Shown: in pieces, positions 26,701 through 35,829 of the stretch | Layout of the letters: the number at the start of each line of letters is the position of its first letter | How positions within the stretch are numbered: the stretch's first letter is position 1 | NCBI RefSeq assembly: GCF_019740315.1 | Contig: NZ_JAHXZR010000010.1 | Span: forward strand, 1-64,000 | DNA: 64,000 nt | Direction of reading: 5' to 3' | Source of the DNA: Oceanobacter mangrovi | GTDB lineage: Bacteria > Pseudomonadota > Gammaproteobacteria > Pseudomonadales > Oceanobacteraceae | Translations under genes and position numbers: made by a program | Notes under the pieces: model-generated | What the model saw: only the letters and a program-made list of their open reading frames with translations | What the model was told of the DNA's origin: nothing | Database searches by the model: none

Positions 26701-28818
26701 GGCGATGCAGACATGGCTCGCGGTGGCGATATGGCCCGTTCGCAGGTGCAGATTGTCTCGCTGTTCTCCGGCCGGGTTGCCGTAACCAACGGCAAGGCCA
26801 GCGTGCCGCTGCAACTGCCGGACTTCAACGGCCGCCTGCGTTTGATGGCAGTAGCCTTCACAGACGACGCCTTTGGCTCACTGGAACAGGAAGTCACCGT
26901 CGCCGCGCCAGTAGTGACCCAATTGTCGATGCCACGTTTTGCCGGTATGGGGGATGACTCCCAAATTGCCTTTGATATCACCAACCTCAGCGGTGCCAGC
27001 CAGACCCTGACAGTCACGCCAACCGCTACCGGCCCGGTTGAGTTCAGCGCCCAGCCGCAAACCCTGACACTGGCCAATCAGCAGAAACAGACGCTGGTGT
27101 ACCCGTTCAAGGCAAGCTATCCGCAACAGGCGTCACTGGGACAAATCGATTTCCATATCACAGTTGATGGTGTGGCTGATTATCCGATTGATCGCCACTG
27201 GCAACTGGTCAGTCGCCCAACCCTGCCAGCCTTCACCGAATTCACCCGCGGCCGTCTCAGCAGTCAGGAAACCCTGGCGTTGGATGCCGCACAACTGGCT
27301 GGTATTGATCCGCGCTACGTCAGCACCCAGGTAACGCTCGATAGTCAGGTCAACCTCAATCCGCGTCGGCAACTGGACGACCTGCTGCACTACCCGTACG
27401 GCTGTCTGGAGCAGTCGGTTTCCAGCAGTTATCCCTGGTTGCTGGTGCCACAACAACAAATCGACGAGCTGAACGAGCGCAGTGGCAAAGCCTTCGACCG
27501 TCAGCAAGCGATGGCCAGTGGCATCCAGCGTGTGGTCCGCAAAATGCGCAGCAGCGGTGGCTTCTCGCTGTGGTCCTCCAGCGACGACTATGAGCAGCAC
27601 TGGCTGTCAGCCTACGCCACCCAGTTCCTGATCGATGCCAAAAACCATGGTTACAACGTCGACCAGCCAACCATCGACAAGGCCCTTAACCGCCTGCACG
27701 ACTATGTGCGTGGACGCGGTGAAAGTTCCGAGCGCTGGAGCAACGACAGCAACGCCTACCGCTTCGCCTATCGAGCGTATGCCGCCTACGTACTGGCGTT
27801 ACAGCAACGTATCTCGCTGTCAGACGTGCGCAAGCTGACCAACGGCAAGCCGGAACATGCAACGCCCTTGAGTCTGGTGCAGCTGGCGCTGGCAGCTCGT
27901 CAGCTGGGTGATAACGATCTCGCCAACGGCCTGATCGAACAGGCCAAACGCAGCAAACGCGAACGCTATTACTACATTGGCGATTATGGTTCGGATATTC
28001 GAGATCAGGCTGCAACCGCAGCGTTGCTGATGGAAAACGATTATCGCCGGGACTGGGCCGACGACCTGCTCTACCAGCTCGAAACCGAGTTACGCAGCCG
28101 CCGTTATCTGAGCACCCAGGAACGCATCCAGCTGCTAAAAGCGGCGCAGTTGCAACCGCAAAGTACCCAGAACTGGCAGGTCCAGCTGGCCTTTGCAGAC
28201 CAGCAAATCGACCTGCAAGGCACCCAACAACAGCGTTATCGCACTCAGGATGCTGCGGTTCTGGCAGGTATTGAACTGAAAAACAGCGGCCCGGAAAGCC
28301 TCAGCAGCGAAATCGCCGTGCGCGGTTATCGAGAGCTGAAAACCCCACGCGTGAACGACAACGTTTATATCGAGCGTCGTTATTTCACTCGCAAGGGCGA
28401 GCCCATCACCATGGGGGACCAGCCACTGCAGATGAAAACCGGCGATTTGATGCTGGTTGAGCTGCGCATTCGTGCGGATAAATATCGGCCGGATCTGCTG
28501 GCAGTCGACCTGCTGCCTGCCGGTCTGGAGCTGGAAAACCAGAACCTGCTCGACAGCCAGTCAATCGCCGACATCAAGATCGAGAGCACCAGCATCGCTG
28601 ACTGGAGCAGTAACAATGGCGTGGTTCATCAGGAATTCCGTGACGACCGCTTTGTTGCCGCACTGGCCACTGGCGACAGCTATAGCTCCCGTATCTATTA
28701 CATGGTACGAGCTGTGACACCGGGTAAATACCGTATTCCCGGGCCGCTGCTGGAAGATATGTATGATCCGGAAGCGCGTTCGGTGGGTGCCAACTCGAAC
28801 TGGTTGATTATTGAGTAA
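23770..28818 (+). CDS. yfhM: Bacterial alpha-2-macroglobulin (thioester type), YfhM-like lipoprotein
   Basis: This 1,682-residue protein starts with an AGGAGGG ribosome binding site. A lipoprotein signal ends at C24 (LAGC). A Gln/Ala/Thr-rich linker of about 65 residues is followed by macroglobulin-type beta domains (for example SPRDLYRGGETAEFSALLRGPDG). The bait-region area follows, then the thioester motif at C1212 (YPYGCLEQ), an alpha-helical thioester domain and the C-terminal receptor-like domain. Bacterial forms trap attacking proteases in the periplasm through the reactive thioester. The next gene is pbpC. In E. coli and many others the same pair is conserved, and the two are thought to cooperate in defending and repairing peptidoglycan. 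The full-length frame and intact CLEQ indicate an active protein. Confidence 0.95.
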   Translation: MTRLTRSAAAILLTLGIYTGLAGCGENDSGPAAEPQLTEQTQTASPPAQPEASADQTAATTTASAPTAEPVEQPAAATTVADSQPAADAERYAGIPLTIARISEASYDGGSTVRIQLSVPLDDSITLEDYITVNSQKGKSWIKSADHRSLYMLGAEPQTSYRITVNAGLKGSNGSVLNSAAKAEVTTLAAPASLEFASDGRVLALSSQQGLPVISQNIAEANVSFFRVQDDQLQKIQRYLGRGTRTDLWSRDSLAKISDFKYEGRFKLTDERNRRRQINLPVRDIPQLSAPGIYLVVMQQPGTFDNQVATSWYSLTDLGLHLHQYGNRSELLVQSLETTQPIANASVELLDYEGASVQLGLTDQDGRLSIRKSMMDRYERAGTLVVRKGESVSLLSLSTSALDLSEFQFSQRPSRAQELFIYSPRDLYRGGETAEFSALLRGPDGKPIRVPKLQAVVTQPDGQRLTSISLATESAGYYHWSVALADDAMTGDWDVSVKLPDNSTSRYYFKVEDFMPERLKISWHPDATSSNANQHSGNGKLTVPVLGEYLYGAPASGNRFLASLNVKPELHPFDNWRDYSFADASETRWNSQDEQDSTLNDYGKLDLQISNSWSAASIPMAVTITGSLFESGGRPVVRRQKEIWLPAKQLVGVKPLFKDRAPSNGLAHFELVKTDGTEQLFDARQVNVRLINTNPDYDWRYNSDRGWYYERRDQATVELTLSVDLSSKQPTRIAVPVDWGDYRLEVENPDNGQTAVVDFESGYGWWGSYASEGNARPRQVSLAWDKAGYQAGDVARLTITPPAAAEQLPDQPSQAVVMIESDELLLLKRVELDNQGGHVDIPIDASWNRHDIYATVLYLQPADNQKRITPTRAVGLIHLPLDRQPRKLEISTNAPEKWLPDRQVTVELDISQQQQAVKQAWVTLAAVDVGVLSISRFETPDPFEFFFQPRRYDVDMFDLYNDVIAFNNSKPATLNFGGDADMARGGDMARSQVQIVSLFSGRVAVTNGKASVPLQLPDFNGRLRLMAVAFTDDAFGSLEQEVTVAAPVVTQLSMPRFAGMGDDSQIAFDITNLSGASQTLTVTPTATGPVEFSAQPQTLTLANQQKQTLVYPFKASYPQQASLGQIDFHITVDGVADYPIDRHWQLVSRPTLPAFTEFTRGRLSSQETLALDAAQLAGIDPRYVSTQVTLDSQVNLNPRRQLDDLLHYPYGCLEQSVSSSYPWLLVPQQQIDELNERSGKAFDRQQAMASGIQRVVRKMRSSGGFSLWSSSDDYEQHWLSAYATQFLIDAKNHGYNVDQPTIDKALNRLHDYVRGRGESSERWSNDSNAYRFAYRAYAAYVLALQQRISLSDVRKLTNGKPEHATPLSLVQLALAARQLGDNDLANGLIEQAKRSKRERYYYIGDYGSDIRDQAATAALLMENDYRRDWADDLLYQLETELRSRRYLSTQERIQLLKAAQLQPQSTQNWQVQLAFADQQIDLQGTQQQRYRTQDAAVLAGIELKNSGPESLSSEIAVRGYRELKTPRVNDNVYIERRYFTRKGEPITMGDQPLQMKTGDLMLVELRIRADKYRPDLLAVDLLPAGLELENQNLLDSQSIADIKIESTSIADWSSNNGVVHQEFRDDRFVAALATGDSYSSRIYYMVRAVTPGKYRIPGPLLEDMYDPEARSVGANSNWLIIE

Positions 28819-28834
28819 GAGGGGTCGACAACAT

Positions 28835-29054
28835 TGTGTAAGCCAGGCTCTGCCCAGCACTTGTTGGGCGCGGCCCAACCTACGCAGCAATAAGTTACAG
28901 GCCAGGTTGGGAAAATTCTCGGGGCGGCAACAGGCATGTAGGATGGGCCATGCCCATCATCATTCCTGTGGTGTTGGGCGCGGCCAACCTACAACTCAGG
29001 GGCCGCGCTGGCTCGATAATCAACAACATTATGTAGGATGGGCCATGCCCAGCA
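28835..29054 (+). repeat. Cluster of palindromic REP-like repeats
   Basis: The gap between yfhM and pbpC holds two and a half copies of a unit made of TGTAGGATGGGCCATGCCCA and an opposed TGTTGGGCGCGGCCAACCTA. The copies are about 28835-28885 (diverged), 28936-28993 and 29032-29054 (half). Each half is itself palindromic (GGGC-CATGCCC, GGGCGCGGCCC). This is the look of dispersed extragenic repeats in gammaproteobacteria. Confidence 0.7.
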
Positions 29055-29075
29055 AATTTTTAGAATGACAGCGGT

Positions 29076-31478
29076 ATGACCTCCCCGGCGAATCAGCAAC
29101 CATCAAGCCCCACACCTGGAACCAAAGCGCCAGTCAGGGTTGTTCGCCAACGTCTGTTACGAATAATACTGGCGGTGCCGGTTTTACTGGTGGCTGTCGC
29201 GCTACTGCTGGATTGGTTGTTGCCGCTGCAACTGCCACAACACCAGGCCGCAGAATTCTCCCGCGTGGTGGTCGACAGCCAGGGCCGCACCCTGCGCGCC
29301 TTCCCTGATCGCAACGGCGTCTGGCGCATGCCGATTGCGCTTGATCAGGTCAGCCCGGATTACCTGCAGGCCGTGATCAACTACGAAGATCGCTGGTTCT
29401 ATTGGCATCCCGGCATCAACCCGCTGGCGATTGCCCGCGCCAGCTGGCAGAACCTCCGTTGTGGTTGTGTAGTGTCCGGCGGTTCCACGCTCACCATGCA
29501 GGTAGCGCGACGTCTTTATCCACACTCACGGGATTTTAGCGGCAAGCTGCAGCAGGCATTGCGGGCGCTGCAGCTGGAATGGCATCTCAGCAAGGATGAC
29601 ATTCTGCAGCTGTATCTCAACTACGCGCCGATGGGCGGTGTCATTGAAGGCGTTGAAGCCGCAGCACAAATGTACCTCGACAAGCCAGCGTCGCAGCTGT
29701 CGTTATCCGAAGCCGCATTGCTGGCGGTGTTACCGCAATCACCCAGTTTCTGGCGTCCTGACCGCCACCCACAAAGAGCCAAAGCCGCCCGTGACAAGGT
29801 CTTGAAACGGCTGTTGGACTTTCAGGTGATCAACCAGCACGACTACCAGCTGGCGTTGCTCGACCCGGTATTTGCACGCCAGCCCGACACCCCACAGCAA
29901 GCGGCCTTGTTGGCCCGCCAGCTGATTCAGCAATATCCCCAACAAAGTCTGATTCGCACCACCATCGACGGTGAGTTGCAGCGCGAAATCAGTCAGCAGG
30001 TTGAACGCGATGTGCAGCAGATGACCCGTCAGCATTCTGCCGCGGTACTGGTGCTGGACAACCAGACCCATCAGATTCGCGCCTACGTCGGCACTGCCGA
30101 TTTTGGTAACCAGCAACGTCTGGGCCACGTTGATATGGTGCAGGCCATTCGTTCGCCCGGCTCGACGCTGAAACCCTTTATTTATGGTCTGGCGCTGGAT
30201 CAGGGGCTGATTCACGGCGCCAGTCTGTTAAGTGACGCGCCACGGTTACGACAACAATATCAACCGGGTAACTTTGCCAGCGGTTTTTCCGGCCCGGTGA
30301 CACCGCAGCAGGCGTTACACCAGTCACTCAATCTGCCAGCCGTTCAGGTACTGGAAGCACTGACGCCGGAGCGTTTTTACGCCGCCTTGGGTAACGTCGG
30401 TTTCAACTATCAACTGCCAGAGGCCGCCAAACCGAATCTGTCACTGGCGCTCGGCGGCGGTGGCGTCAGCCTGTGGCAGCTGGTCATGCTTTACAGCGCC
30501 TTGATGAATCAGGGCGATGTGTATCCGTCACAGTTCTTGGCCGATCCGCCGACGACCAATCTCCCGGCCAAACACCTGCTCAGCCCGGCCGCCGCCTGGG
30601 TCACCGCCGATTGGCTGCGCAATCCGCTGCCAGGCCACAGCCGTAGTCTGGACGTTTGGCAGGCTCGGCCATTTGGCTGGAAAACCGGCACCAGCTATGG
30701 TTTCCGGGATGCCTGGGCGCTGGGTATCACGCCGCAATATACCGTCGGCGTCTGGTTTGGACGGCCCGACGGCACGCCGTCACCAGGTTATTTTGGTGGC
30801 ATCACAGCGATGCCAACACTGCAACGCATCATGAGTTTGCTGGATCGCCAGCCGGACTGGCCAACCGCGCCAGAAGAAGTACAGCAACAAACCATCTGCT
30901 GGCCGCTGGGACGACTGGCCAGTGCAACTCCGACGGATCAGTGCCACCGCCAACTCAGCGGCTGGACGATTCGCCAAATGGTGCCGCCCACCCTGCCGGA
31001 CAACGCCAACCCGAATGGCCAGAATCCGCTGCCAGTGCTGGTGAATCAGCAAGGTCTGCGGGTCAATGCCAGCTGCGATCCCGGCCCCTATCAGCTGCGT
31101 TATCTGGCCAGCTGGCCACTGATGCTGGAAGCCTGGACTCCACGTCAGCAACGGCTCAGCCAACAGCTGCCAGAAGTGGCACCAGATTGCCGCCAGGCTC
31201 TGTCATTACAACGCAATTTGCAGATTACCGGTCTGGAGCCGAACGAGCGTTTACGGTCAGTGCATCGGCAGGAAGATGGTCAGCTGGCGCTGCCAGTACT
31301 GGCGTTAGGTGCCAACGGTGGCGTTGGCCTGCGGCACTGGTACATCAATGGCGAATATCGCGGTAGCAGCGGCGAGCGCCAGGTATTCCAATTGCCACTG
31401 CGACAGCCAGGCGAACAGCAGATTGTGGTGATCGATGACGAAGGTAACAGCGACCGTATCGGTGTGTTTGCAGACTGA
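29076..31478 (+). CDS. pbpC: Penicillin-binding protein 1C
   Basis: This 800-residue bifunctional enzyme builds peptidoglycan at the inner membrane. A transmembrane anchor lies near residues 27-47. The GT51 glycosyltransferase domain shows NYEDRWFYWHPGINP, GGSTLTMQVARRLYP and a YLNYAPMGG segment. The transpeptidase has its catalytic serine in SPGSTLKPFIYG, the SLN motif in HQSLNLPAV, and KTGTSYGFRDAWALG. The C-terminal ~90 residues match the PBP1C-specific beta domain. It follows the alpha-2-macroglobulin gene, as in E. coli, with about 255 bases of repeats between. The ribosome binding site is weak (GCGG), which may mean translation is low. Confidence 0.95.
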   Translation: MTSPANQQPSSPTPGTKAPVRVVRQRLLRIILAVPVLLVAVALLLDWLLPLQLPQHQAAEFSRVVVDSQGRTLRAFPDRNGVWRMPIALDQVSPDYLQAVINYEDRWFYWHPGINPLAIARASWQNLRCGCVVSGGSTLTMQVARRLYPHSRDFSGKLQQALRALQLEWHLSKDDILQLYLNYAPMGGVIEGVEAAAQMYLDKPASQLSLSEAALLAVLPQSPSFWRPDRHPQRAKAARDKVLKRLLDFQVINQHDYQLALLDPVFARQPDTPQQAALLARQLIQQYPQQSLIRTTIDGELQREISQQVERDVQQMTRQHSAAVLVLDNQTHQIRAYVGTADFGNQQRLGHVDMVQAIRSPGSTLKPFIYGLALDQGLIHGASLLSDAPRLRQQYQPGNFASGFSGPVTPQQALHQSLNLPAVQVLEALTPERFYAALGNVGFNYQLPEAAKPNLSLALGGGGVSLWQLVMLYSALMNQGDVYPSQFLADPPTTNLPAKHLLSPAAAWVTADWLRNPLPGHSRSLDVWQARPFGWKTGTSYGFRDAWALGITPQYTVGVWFGRPDGTPSPGYFGGITAMPTLQRIMSLLDRQPDWPTAPEEVQQQTICWPLGRLASATPTDQCHRQLSGWTIRQMVPPTLPDNANPNGQNPLPVLVNQQGLRVNASCDPGPYQLRYLASWPLMLEAWTPRQQRLSQQLPEVAPDCRQALSLQRNLQITGLEPNERLRSVHRQEDGQLALPVLALGANGGVGLRHWYINGEYRGSSGERQVFQLPLRQPGEQQIVVIDDEGNSDRIGVFAD

Positions 31479-31562
31479 CGGGAGCTGTCCAGCTGCTACC
31501 AGCCACTTCCCAACAGCAAGTGCTGCGCCAGATACATGGATCAGAGAGTTTGGTCAGGCCGT

Positions 31563-31721
31563 ATGGATTCCGGATCTCGCAAGCTCGTCCGGAATGACGC
31601 TAATTACGCGACTTTGGCTTGAACAGCAGTTGTCCGGAATGACGCTGGTTACGCGGCTTTGGCTTGAACAGCAGTTCGTTCCGAATGACGCTAGTTACGC
31701 GGCTTTGGCTTGAACAGCAGT
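31563..31721 (-). repeat. Tandem repeats made of the 3' end of motY
   Basis: Three copies of a 45-46-bp unit lie at about 31585-31630, 31631-31675 and 31676-31721. The last copy contains the motY codons for ELLFKPKPRN and the stop. The other two, beyond the stop, are out of the gene. The outermost copy is joined to GGATTCCGGATCTCGC...GTCCGGAATGACGC, which resembles the inner part of the MITE-like repeats at 8139 and 35670. Confidence 0.8.
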
Positions 31722-32662
31722 TCGTCCGGAATCGCCATGTCCTTATCCATTTCCAGCCGGATGGTTACGCGTCGGTTTTCGGCCCGCCCCTGCGCCGTCT
31801 TGTTGCTGGCGACCGGATAACGGTCACCATGAAAACGGGTGGTCAGCATGGTGGCGTCGATGCCCTTTTCAACCAAATAACGTTCAACCGCTTCAACCCG
31901 GCTTTTGGAAATCTGGCGATTGTCATAACGACGCCCCTGATTATCTGCATGACCATCCAGATAGACGGCATTTACTCTCGGGTCGTGCTGGATGTAATAG
32001 ATAATCTGGTCGAGTGATTGCAGATCTTTCTTGTCGAGCTTGTCACCACCACTGGGGAAAAACACCTTGCGGCGGGCCACCTGATCGAAGTTAAGCGGCA
32101 GCAGCTGGCTGACACACTCCAAAAAGACTGGGTAAAAATCCTGAAAGGTCACATTCGACAAATAAACCCGCACAAAGCGGTCGGTGTCGTAACGGGTCTT
32201 GTGACTGATGGTTGGCCGCTTGCCCTCCAGCAAGCCATGCAAAAAGACATTGCTGCGACGGGCGTCCAGTGCAAGCAAGGGCGGTGCCTGACTAAGTTTG
32301 GCGGTGCCCATGTTTTCCGACTGCTCCGATGGCCGCCATGGTGGTGGCAACAACGAAATCCGCGCCGGGCTGTAATCCATCATGTTATTGATGGCTTCGA
32401 GCTGGAAGCTGACATCTTCACCGGCCTTGTGCACAAACACCGCACTGCCGTAGGTCGGAATTGGTTGTTCAAAGCGACATTCAAAAATCGACCCGGACAC
32501 CAGCCAGCGGGTGTCCTGCACGTCGAGGCCATATTCCAGCGGCAGCGGAATACGCCCGCCAGCCGCCTGCAGGCTGGTCAAAAGACCGAGCAGGCCGGTC
32601 AATGTAGTCAGCCGCAACCGGCGCCAGAACAAGCCCGTCGCGGTAATGTGTAAACGCTTCAT
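31691..32662 (-). CDS. motY: MotY-type flagellar motor T-ring protein (OmpA-like C-terminus)
   Basis: This 323-residue protein has an N-terminal signal region. A MotY-like domain follows (DTRWLVSGSIFECRFEQPIPTYGSAVF, GTAKLSQAPPLLALDARRSNVFLHGLLEG, VYLSNVTFQDFYPVFLECVSQLLP). The C-terminus is an OmpA-type peptidoglycan-binding domain (VYLDGHADNQGRRYDNRQISKSRVEAVERYL). MotY forms the T ring that holds the stator around polar flagellar motors. In Pseudomonas, motY lies beside pyrC and rnt, as here. The 3' end has been copied in tandem beyond the stop. It is divergent from pyrC, with about 230 bases between. Confidence 0.88.
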   Translation of the reverse strand: MKRLHITATGLFWRRLRLTTLTGLLGLLTSLQAAGGRIPLPLEYGLDVQDTRWLVSGSIFECRFEQPIPTYGSAVFVHKAGEDVSFQLEAINNMMDYSPARISLLPPPWRPSEQSENMGTAKLSQAPPLLALDARRSNVFLHGLLEGKRPTISHKTRYDTDRFVRVYLSNVTFQDFYPVFLECVSQLLPLNFDQVARRKVFFPSGGDKLDKKDLQSLDQIIYYIQHDPRVNAVYLDGHADNQGRRYDNRQISKSRVEAVERYLVEKGIDATMLTTRFHGDRYPVASNKTAQGRAENRRVTIRLEMDKDMAIPDELLFKPKPRN

Positions 32663-32896
32663 GATGATCCTTCGCCAGCCGGATAGAAAATTGGCTGATC
32701 GTCACGGTTAGCGGCCGGAATTAACAAACCTTGAGCAAATTTCCTCGCTGACAGATCAACCGTCAGCCACAGCAAGCCGCGACAAAGCCAAGCAGCAAAC
32801 TCTGCTTTAGGCTACAATACCGCCAATTTTTTGCCCGCTGGCACGGCTTCGCCGGTAACCCGCCATGCTTCTGTAATAACTCTCCAGGGAAACACT

Positions 32897-33934
32897 ATGA
32901 CTGATCGTCTAACCATCACCCGCCCCGATGACTGGCACCTGCACGTACGTGACGGCCAGGTTCTGGAACACACGGTCCCTGCCACCGCGCGGGTGATGAA
33001 GCGTGCGATCATCATGCCCAATCTGCAACCGCCGGTTATGAATGCCGAACAGGCGCTGGCCTACCGCGAACGGATTCTGGCGCAGGCTGGCGATACCGGC
33101 TTTGAGCCATTGATGGTGCTGTACCTGACTGACAACACCACCCCGGAAATGATCGCTGCTGCCAAGGCAACCGGTCACATTGTTGCCGCCAAACTGTACC
33201 CCGCCGGAGCCACCACCAACTCGGCTTCCGGTGTCACCGACCTCGGCAAGCTGGACGACGTCTGTGCCGCGCTGGCCGAGCACGATATGAAGCTGCTGGT
33301 GCACGGCGAAGTGACCCACAACCACGTCGATATTTTCGACCGTGAAAAGCAATTCCTCGATACCATTCTGGCGCCACTGGCAGCCAAACACAGCGATCTG
33401 AAACTGGTGGTTGAACACATCACCACCAAAGATGCCGCCGAGTTTGTGCAATCACAGGGCGACAACGTCGCTGCCACCATTACCGTCCAGCACCTGGCCT
33501 ACAACCGTAACCATATGCTGGTTGGTGGCATCAAACCGCATTTCTACTGTCTGCCGATTCTGAAGCGCAACATCCACCAGCAGGCACTGCAGCAGGTAGC
33601 GACTTCCGGCAGTCCAAAATTCTTCCTCGGAACCGACAGCGCACCACACGCCAAAGGAGCCAAGGAAAATGCCTGTGGTTGCGCGGGCTGTTACACCGCC
33701 TATGGTGCTATCGAACTGTACGCCGAGATTTTTGAAGACCTCGGTGCGCTCGACAAACTGGAAGGTTTCGCCAGTCACTTTGGCCCGGACTTCTATGGCT
33801 TGCCACGTAACAGAGATACCATCACCCTGGTGAAAGAAGACTGGCAGGTCGCCTCAGAAATGCCATTCGGCAGCGACATCATTGTACCGCTGCGTGCTGG
33901 TGAAACCCTGCGCTGGAAATTGGCCAACGGCTGA
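32897..33934 (+). CDS. pyrC: Dihydroorotase
   Basis: From the ATG at 32897 (CCAGGGA before it) the protein has 345 residues, as expected for the class II enzyme. It closes carbamoyl aspartate to dihydroorotate in pyrimidine synthesis. The zinc-binding HLHVRDG lies at the N-terminus, the carboxylated lysine is in [12 protein letters not shown], and further metal ligands lie in LLVHGEV, VVEHITT and [13 protein letters not shown]. An upstream ATG at 32831 is rejected because the class II proteins begin near [16 protein letters not shown]. rnt follows after 14 bases, so the two are one operon. Confidence 0.97.
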   Translation: MTDRLTITRPDDWHLHVRDGQVLEHTVPATARVMKRAIIMPNLQPPVMNAEQALAYRERILAQAGDTGFEPLMVLYLTDNTTPEMIAAAKATGHIVAAKLYPAGATTNSASGVTDLGKLDDVCAALAEHDMKLLVHGEVTHNHVDIFDREKQFLDTILAPLAAKHSDLKLVVEHITTKDAAEFVQSQGDNVAATITVQHLAYNRNHMLVGGIKPHFYCLPILKRNIHQQALQQVATSGSPKFFLGTDSAPHAKGAKENACGCAGCYTAYGAIELYAEIFEDLGALDKLEGFASHFGPDFYGLPRNRDTITLVKEDWQVASEMPFGSDIIVPLRAGETLRWKLANG

Positions 33935-33948
33935 ATTAAGGACTGATA

Positions 33949-34635
33949 ATGACGAGCCCAGATGCCGCCAACGGCACCGACAAGCAATCCAAATCATTAA
34001 TGGCACAGCGCTTCCGTGGCTTTTTGCCAGTCGTCGTTGACGTTGAAACCGGTGGTTTCAACCCCGACACCGACGCCCTGCTGGAAATCGCCATGGTGAC
34101 CCTGAGAATGGACGACGACGGCTACCTGCATCCAGACCAGACGCTGGCCGCCAACGTACATCCGTTCGATGGTGCCAACCTCGAACAGGAAGCACTCGAT
34201 TTCACCGGTATCGACCCGTTCGACCCGGAACGTGATGCTGAATTTGAAATCGATGTGTTCAGCAGCATGTTTCAGGTGATCCGCCGCGAAATCAAACACT
34301 ATGGCTGCAACCGCGCCGTGCTGGTTGGTCACAACGCCCACTTCGACCACTCCTTCCTTAAGGCTGCGGTTGACCGTTGTGACATCAAACGCGATCCGTT
34401 CCACCCGTTCTCCTCGTTCGATACCGCCTCAATTGCGGCCATCGCGCTGGGACAAACCGTGCTGGCAAAATCCTGCATCACCGCAGGCATCGACTTTGAT
34501 AACAGCGCTGCCCACAGCGCCGCCTACGACACCTGGAAAACCGCTGAGCTGTTCTGCTTTATTGTGAACCGCTACAAGGATCTGGGCGGCTGGCCACTGG
34601 CGATTGAGCCAGGTGTAGAAACGCCGGATGAATAA
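33949..34635 (+). CDS. rnt: Ribonuclease T
   Basis: This 228-residue DEDDh 3'-5' exonuclease trims the 3' ends of tRNAs and other stable RNAs. The metal-binding acidic residues are in [20 protein letters not shown] and in [11 protein letters not shown]. The final DEDDh motif contains the catalytic histidine in [17 protein letters not shown]. An AAGGA ribosome binding site precedes the ATG. The first ~20 residues are a non-conserved extension. It is coupled to pyrC, as in Pseudomonas. Confidence 0.97.
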   Translation: MTSPDAANGTDKQSKSLMAQRFRGFLPVVVDVETGGFNPDTDALLEIAMVTLRMDDDGYLHPDQTLAANVHPFDGANLEQEALDFTGIDPFDPERDAEFEIDVFSSMFQVIRREIKHYGCNRAVLVGHNAHFDHSFLKAAVDRCDIKRDPFHPFSSFDTASIAAIALGQTVLAKSCITAGIDFDNSAAHSAAYDTWKTAELFCFIVNRYKDLGGWPLAIEPGVETPDE

Positions 34636-34670
34636 TCCGGCTCGCTGACTTTTTATTTGCAGGCAACCTC

Positions 34671-35039
34671 TTGGACTACGAATTCTGGTTTGAAGGCCGC
34701 AAGCCAATGGCGCGGCTGGATGATGAACAAGCCCTGATGGGGCGTTGGCTCAGTGATGAAATCGGTGACGATTTCAAACATCTGAAGGCCCTGATCACCA
34801 CGGTCGAATTACTGCTGGAAGGTGGTCTGCGCGACTACCAATGGCAAGGCAAGGAAACCCTGTTGCAGCTGAGCCGCGACGAAGCCCAGGTCAGTGCACT
34901 GAGTGTTATGTACGACGAGGACCTGCAAGTGCTCGACGAACAACAGCTGGAGCTACAGGAGTTCGATCAACAGGCCGGTTGTGGCCTGGATGATTTCCTC
35001 GACCTGCTGCTGGCCTGGAAAGAATTTATCATCAGCTGA
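34671..35039 (+). CDS. yacL: YacL-family (UPF0231) protein
   Basis: The start is TTG at 34671 with AGG upstream; no ATG is in a suitable place. The 122-residue protein begins MDYEFWFEGRKPMARL, ends near LDDFLDLLLAWKEFI, and is acidic throughout. It matches the E. coli YacL/UPF0231 layout, including MDYEF at the start and GxDDFL near the end. The function is unknown. It lies 35 bases after rnt on the same strand and 15 bases before the GNAT gene. Confidence 0.8.
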   Translation: MDYEFWFEGRKPMARLDDEQALMGRWLSDEIGDDFKHLKALITTVELLLEGGLRDYQWQGKETLLQLSRDEAQVSALSVMYDEDLQVLDEQQLELQEFDQQAGCGLDDFLDLLLAWKEFIIS

Positions 35040-35054
35040 CCCGCGGACATTGTT

Positions 35055-35597
35055 ATGCCCCAGTTCACCGCCGATCACCCCATCGCACCCGCAACCATTG
35101 AAACCAGCTACCGGCTGCGACAGGCGCATCCGGCTGATGCCGTTGCCTGTTATCAGCTTGAACAGCTGGCGTATAACGGTGGTGAGGAAGCCGCCACACT
35201 GGTGAAAATCCAGCGCCGTATTGATCAATACCCGCAGGGCTTTCTGCTGCTGGAAATGGCCGGCAAGATTCAGGGCTTTGTGAATTCCGGCTGCTGTTAT
35301 CAGGTCTACATGGAAGATGAGGGTTTCAAAAACCTCGAAGGCCATGACCCTGAAGGACCGGAAAATCTGGTGATGTCGGTGGTGATTCACCCGCACCTGC
35401 AAGGTCAGGGCTGGGGACGAACGCTGCTGTTAAACTTTATCGAGCACATCCGCCGACTTGGCAAGACACGCATTCATCTGATGTGCAAAAGCGAGCATAT
35501 TCGCTTTTATCAGCAAGCGGGATTTGTCTATCAAAAAGAGTCGGCCTCTGACCATGGCGGTCTGGCCTGGCATGAGATGGTGTTGGCGCTGCGCTAG
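35055..35597 (+). CDS. GNAT-family N-acetyltransferase
   Basis: This 180-residue protein has a single GNAT domain from about residue 18. The acetyl-CoA-binding loop is VVIHPHLQGQGWGRTLLLNF (the QGxGxG motif) and the C-terminal strand is FYQQAGFVYQKES. The N-terminal LRQAHPADAVACYQLEQLAYNGGEEA resembles AANAT-like enzymes acting on amines. The substrate is unknown. It ends the pyrC-rnt-yacL-GNAT run of genes. Confidence 0.85.
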   Translation: MPQFTADHPIAPATIETSYRLRQAHPADAVACYQLEQLAYNGGEEAATLVKIQRRIDQYPQGFLLLEMAGKIQGFVNSGCCYQVYMEDEGFKNLEGHDPEGPENLVMSVVIHPHLQGQGWGRTLLLNFIEHIRRLGKTRIHLMCKSEHIRFYQQAGFVYQKESASDHGGLAWHEMVLALR

Positions 35598-35669
35598 CTA
35601 GCCTTAACAATTTGCGGGCTGGGTGCTACTCCACCCCGCGTTAGCCACCACCAAACCTGCATAGCAGCC

Positions 35670-35815
35670 TAATGCTGTTCACTTAAGCGTTTGTAACCAC
35701 AAATTATCATCATCCTGAACTGTTCTGGCCGCGCAGGCTCAGGATCCAAAGCCCTATGGATCCCGGATCTGCTTCGCGTCCGGGATGACGAGGATTGGTT
35801 AAATGAACAGCATTA
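35670..35815 (-). repeat. MITE-like element with terminal inverted repeats, copy 2
   Basis: The element begins TAATGCTGTTCACTTAA and ends TTAAATGAACAGCATTA (146 bases). It is the inverted counterpart of copy 1 at 8139-8283 and matches it end to end. Its inner part includes a diverged palindrome around GGATCCCGGATCT...GTCCGGGATGACG. Confidence 0.78.
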
Positions 35816-35829
35816 CGAGTAGCAGCCTG

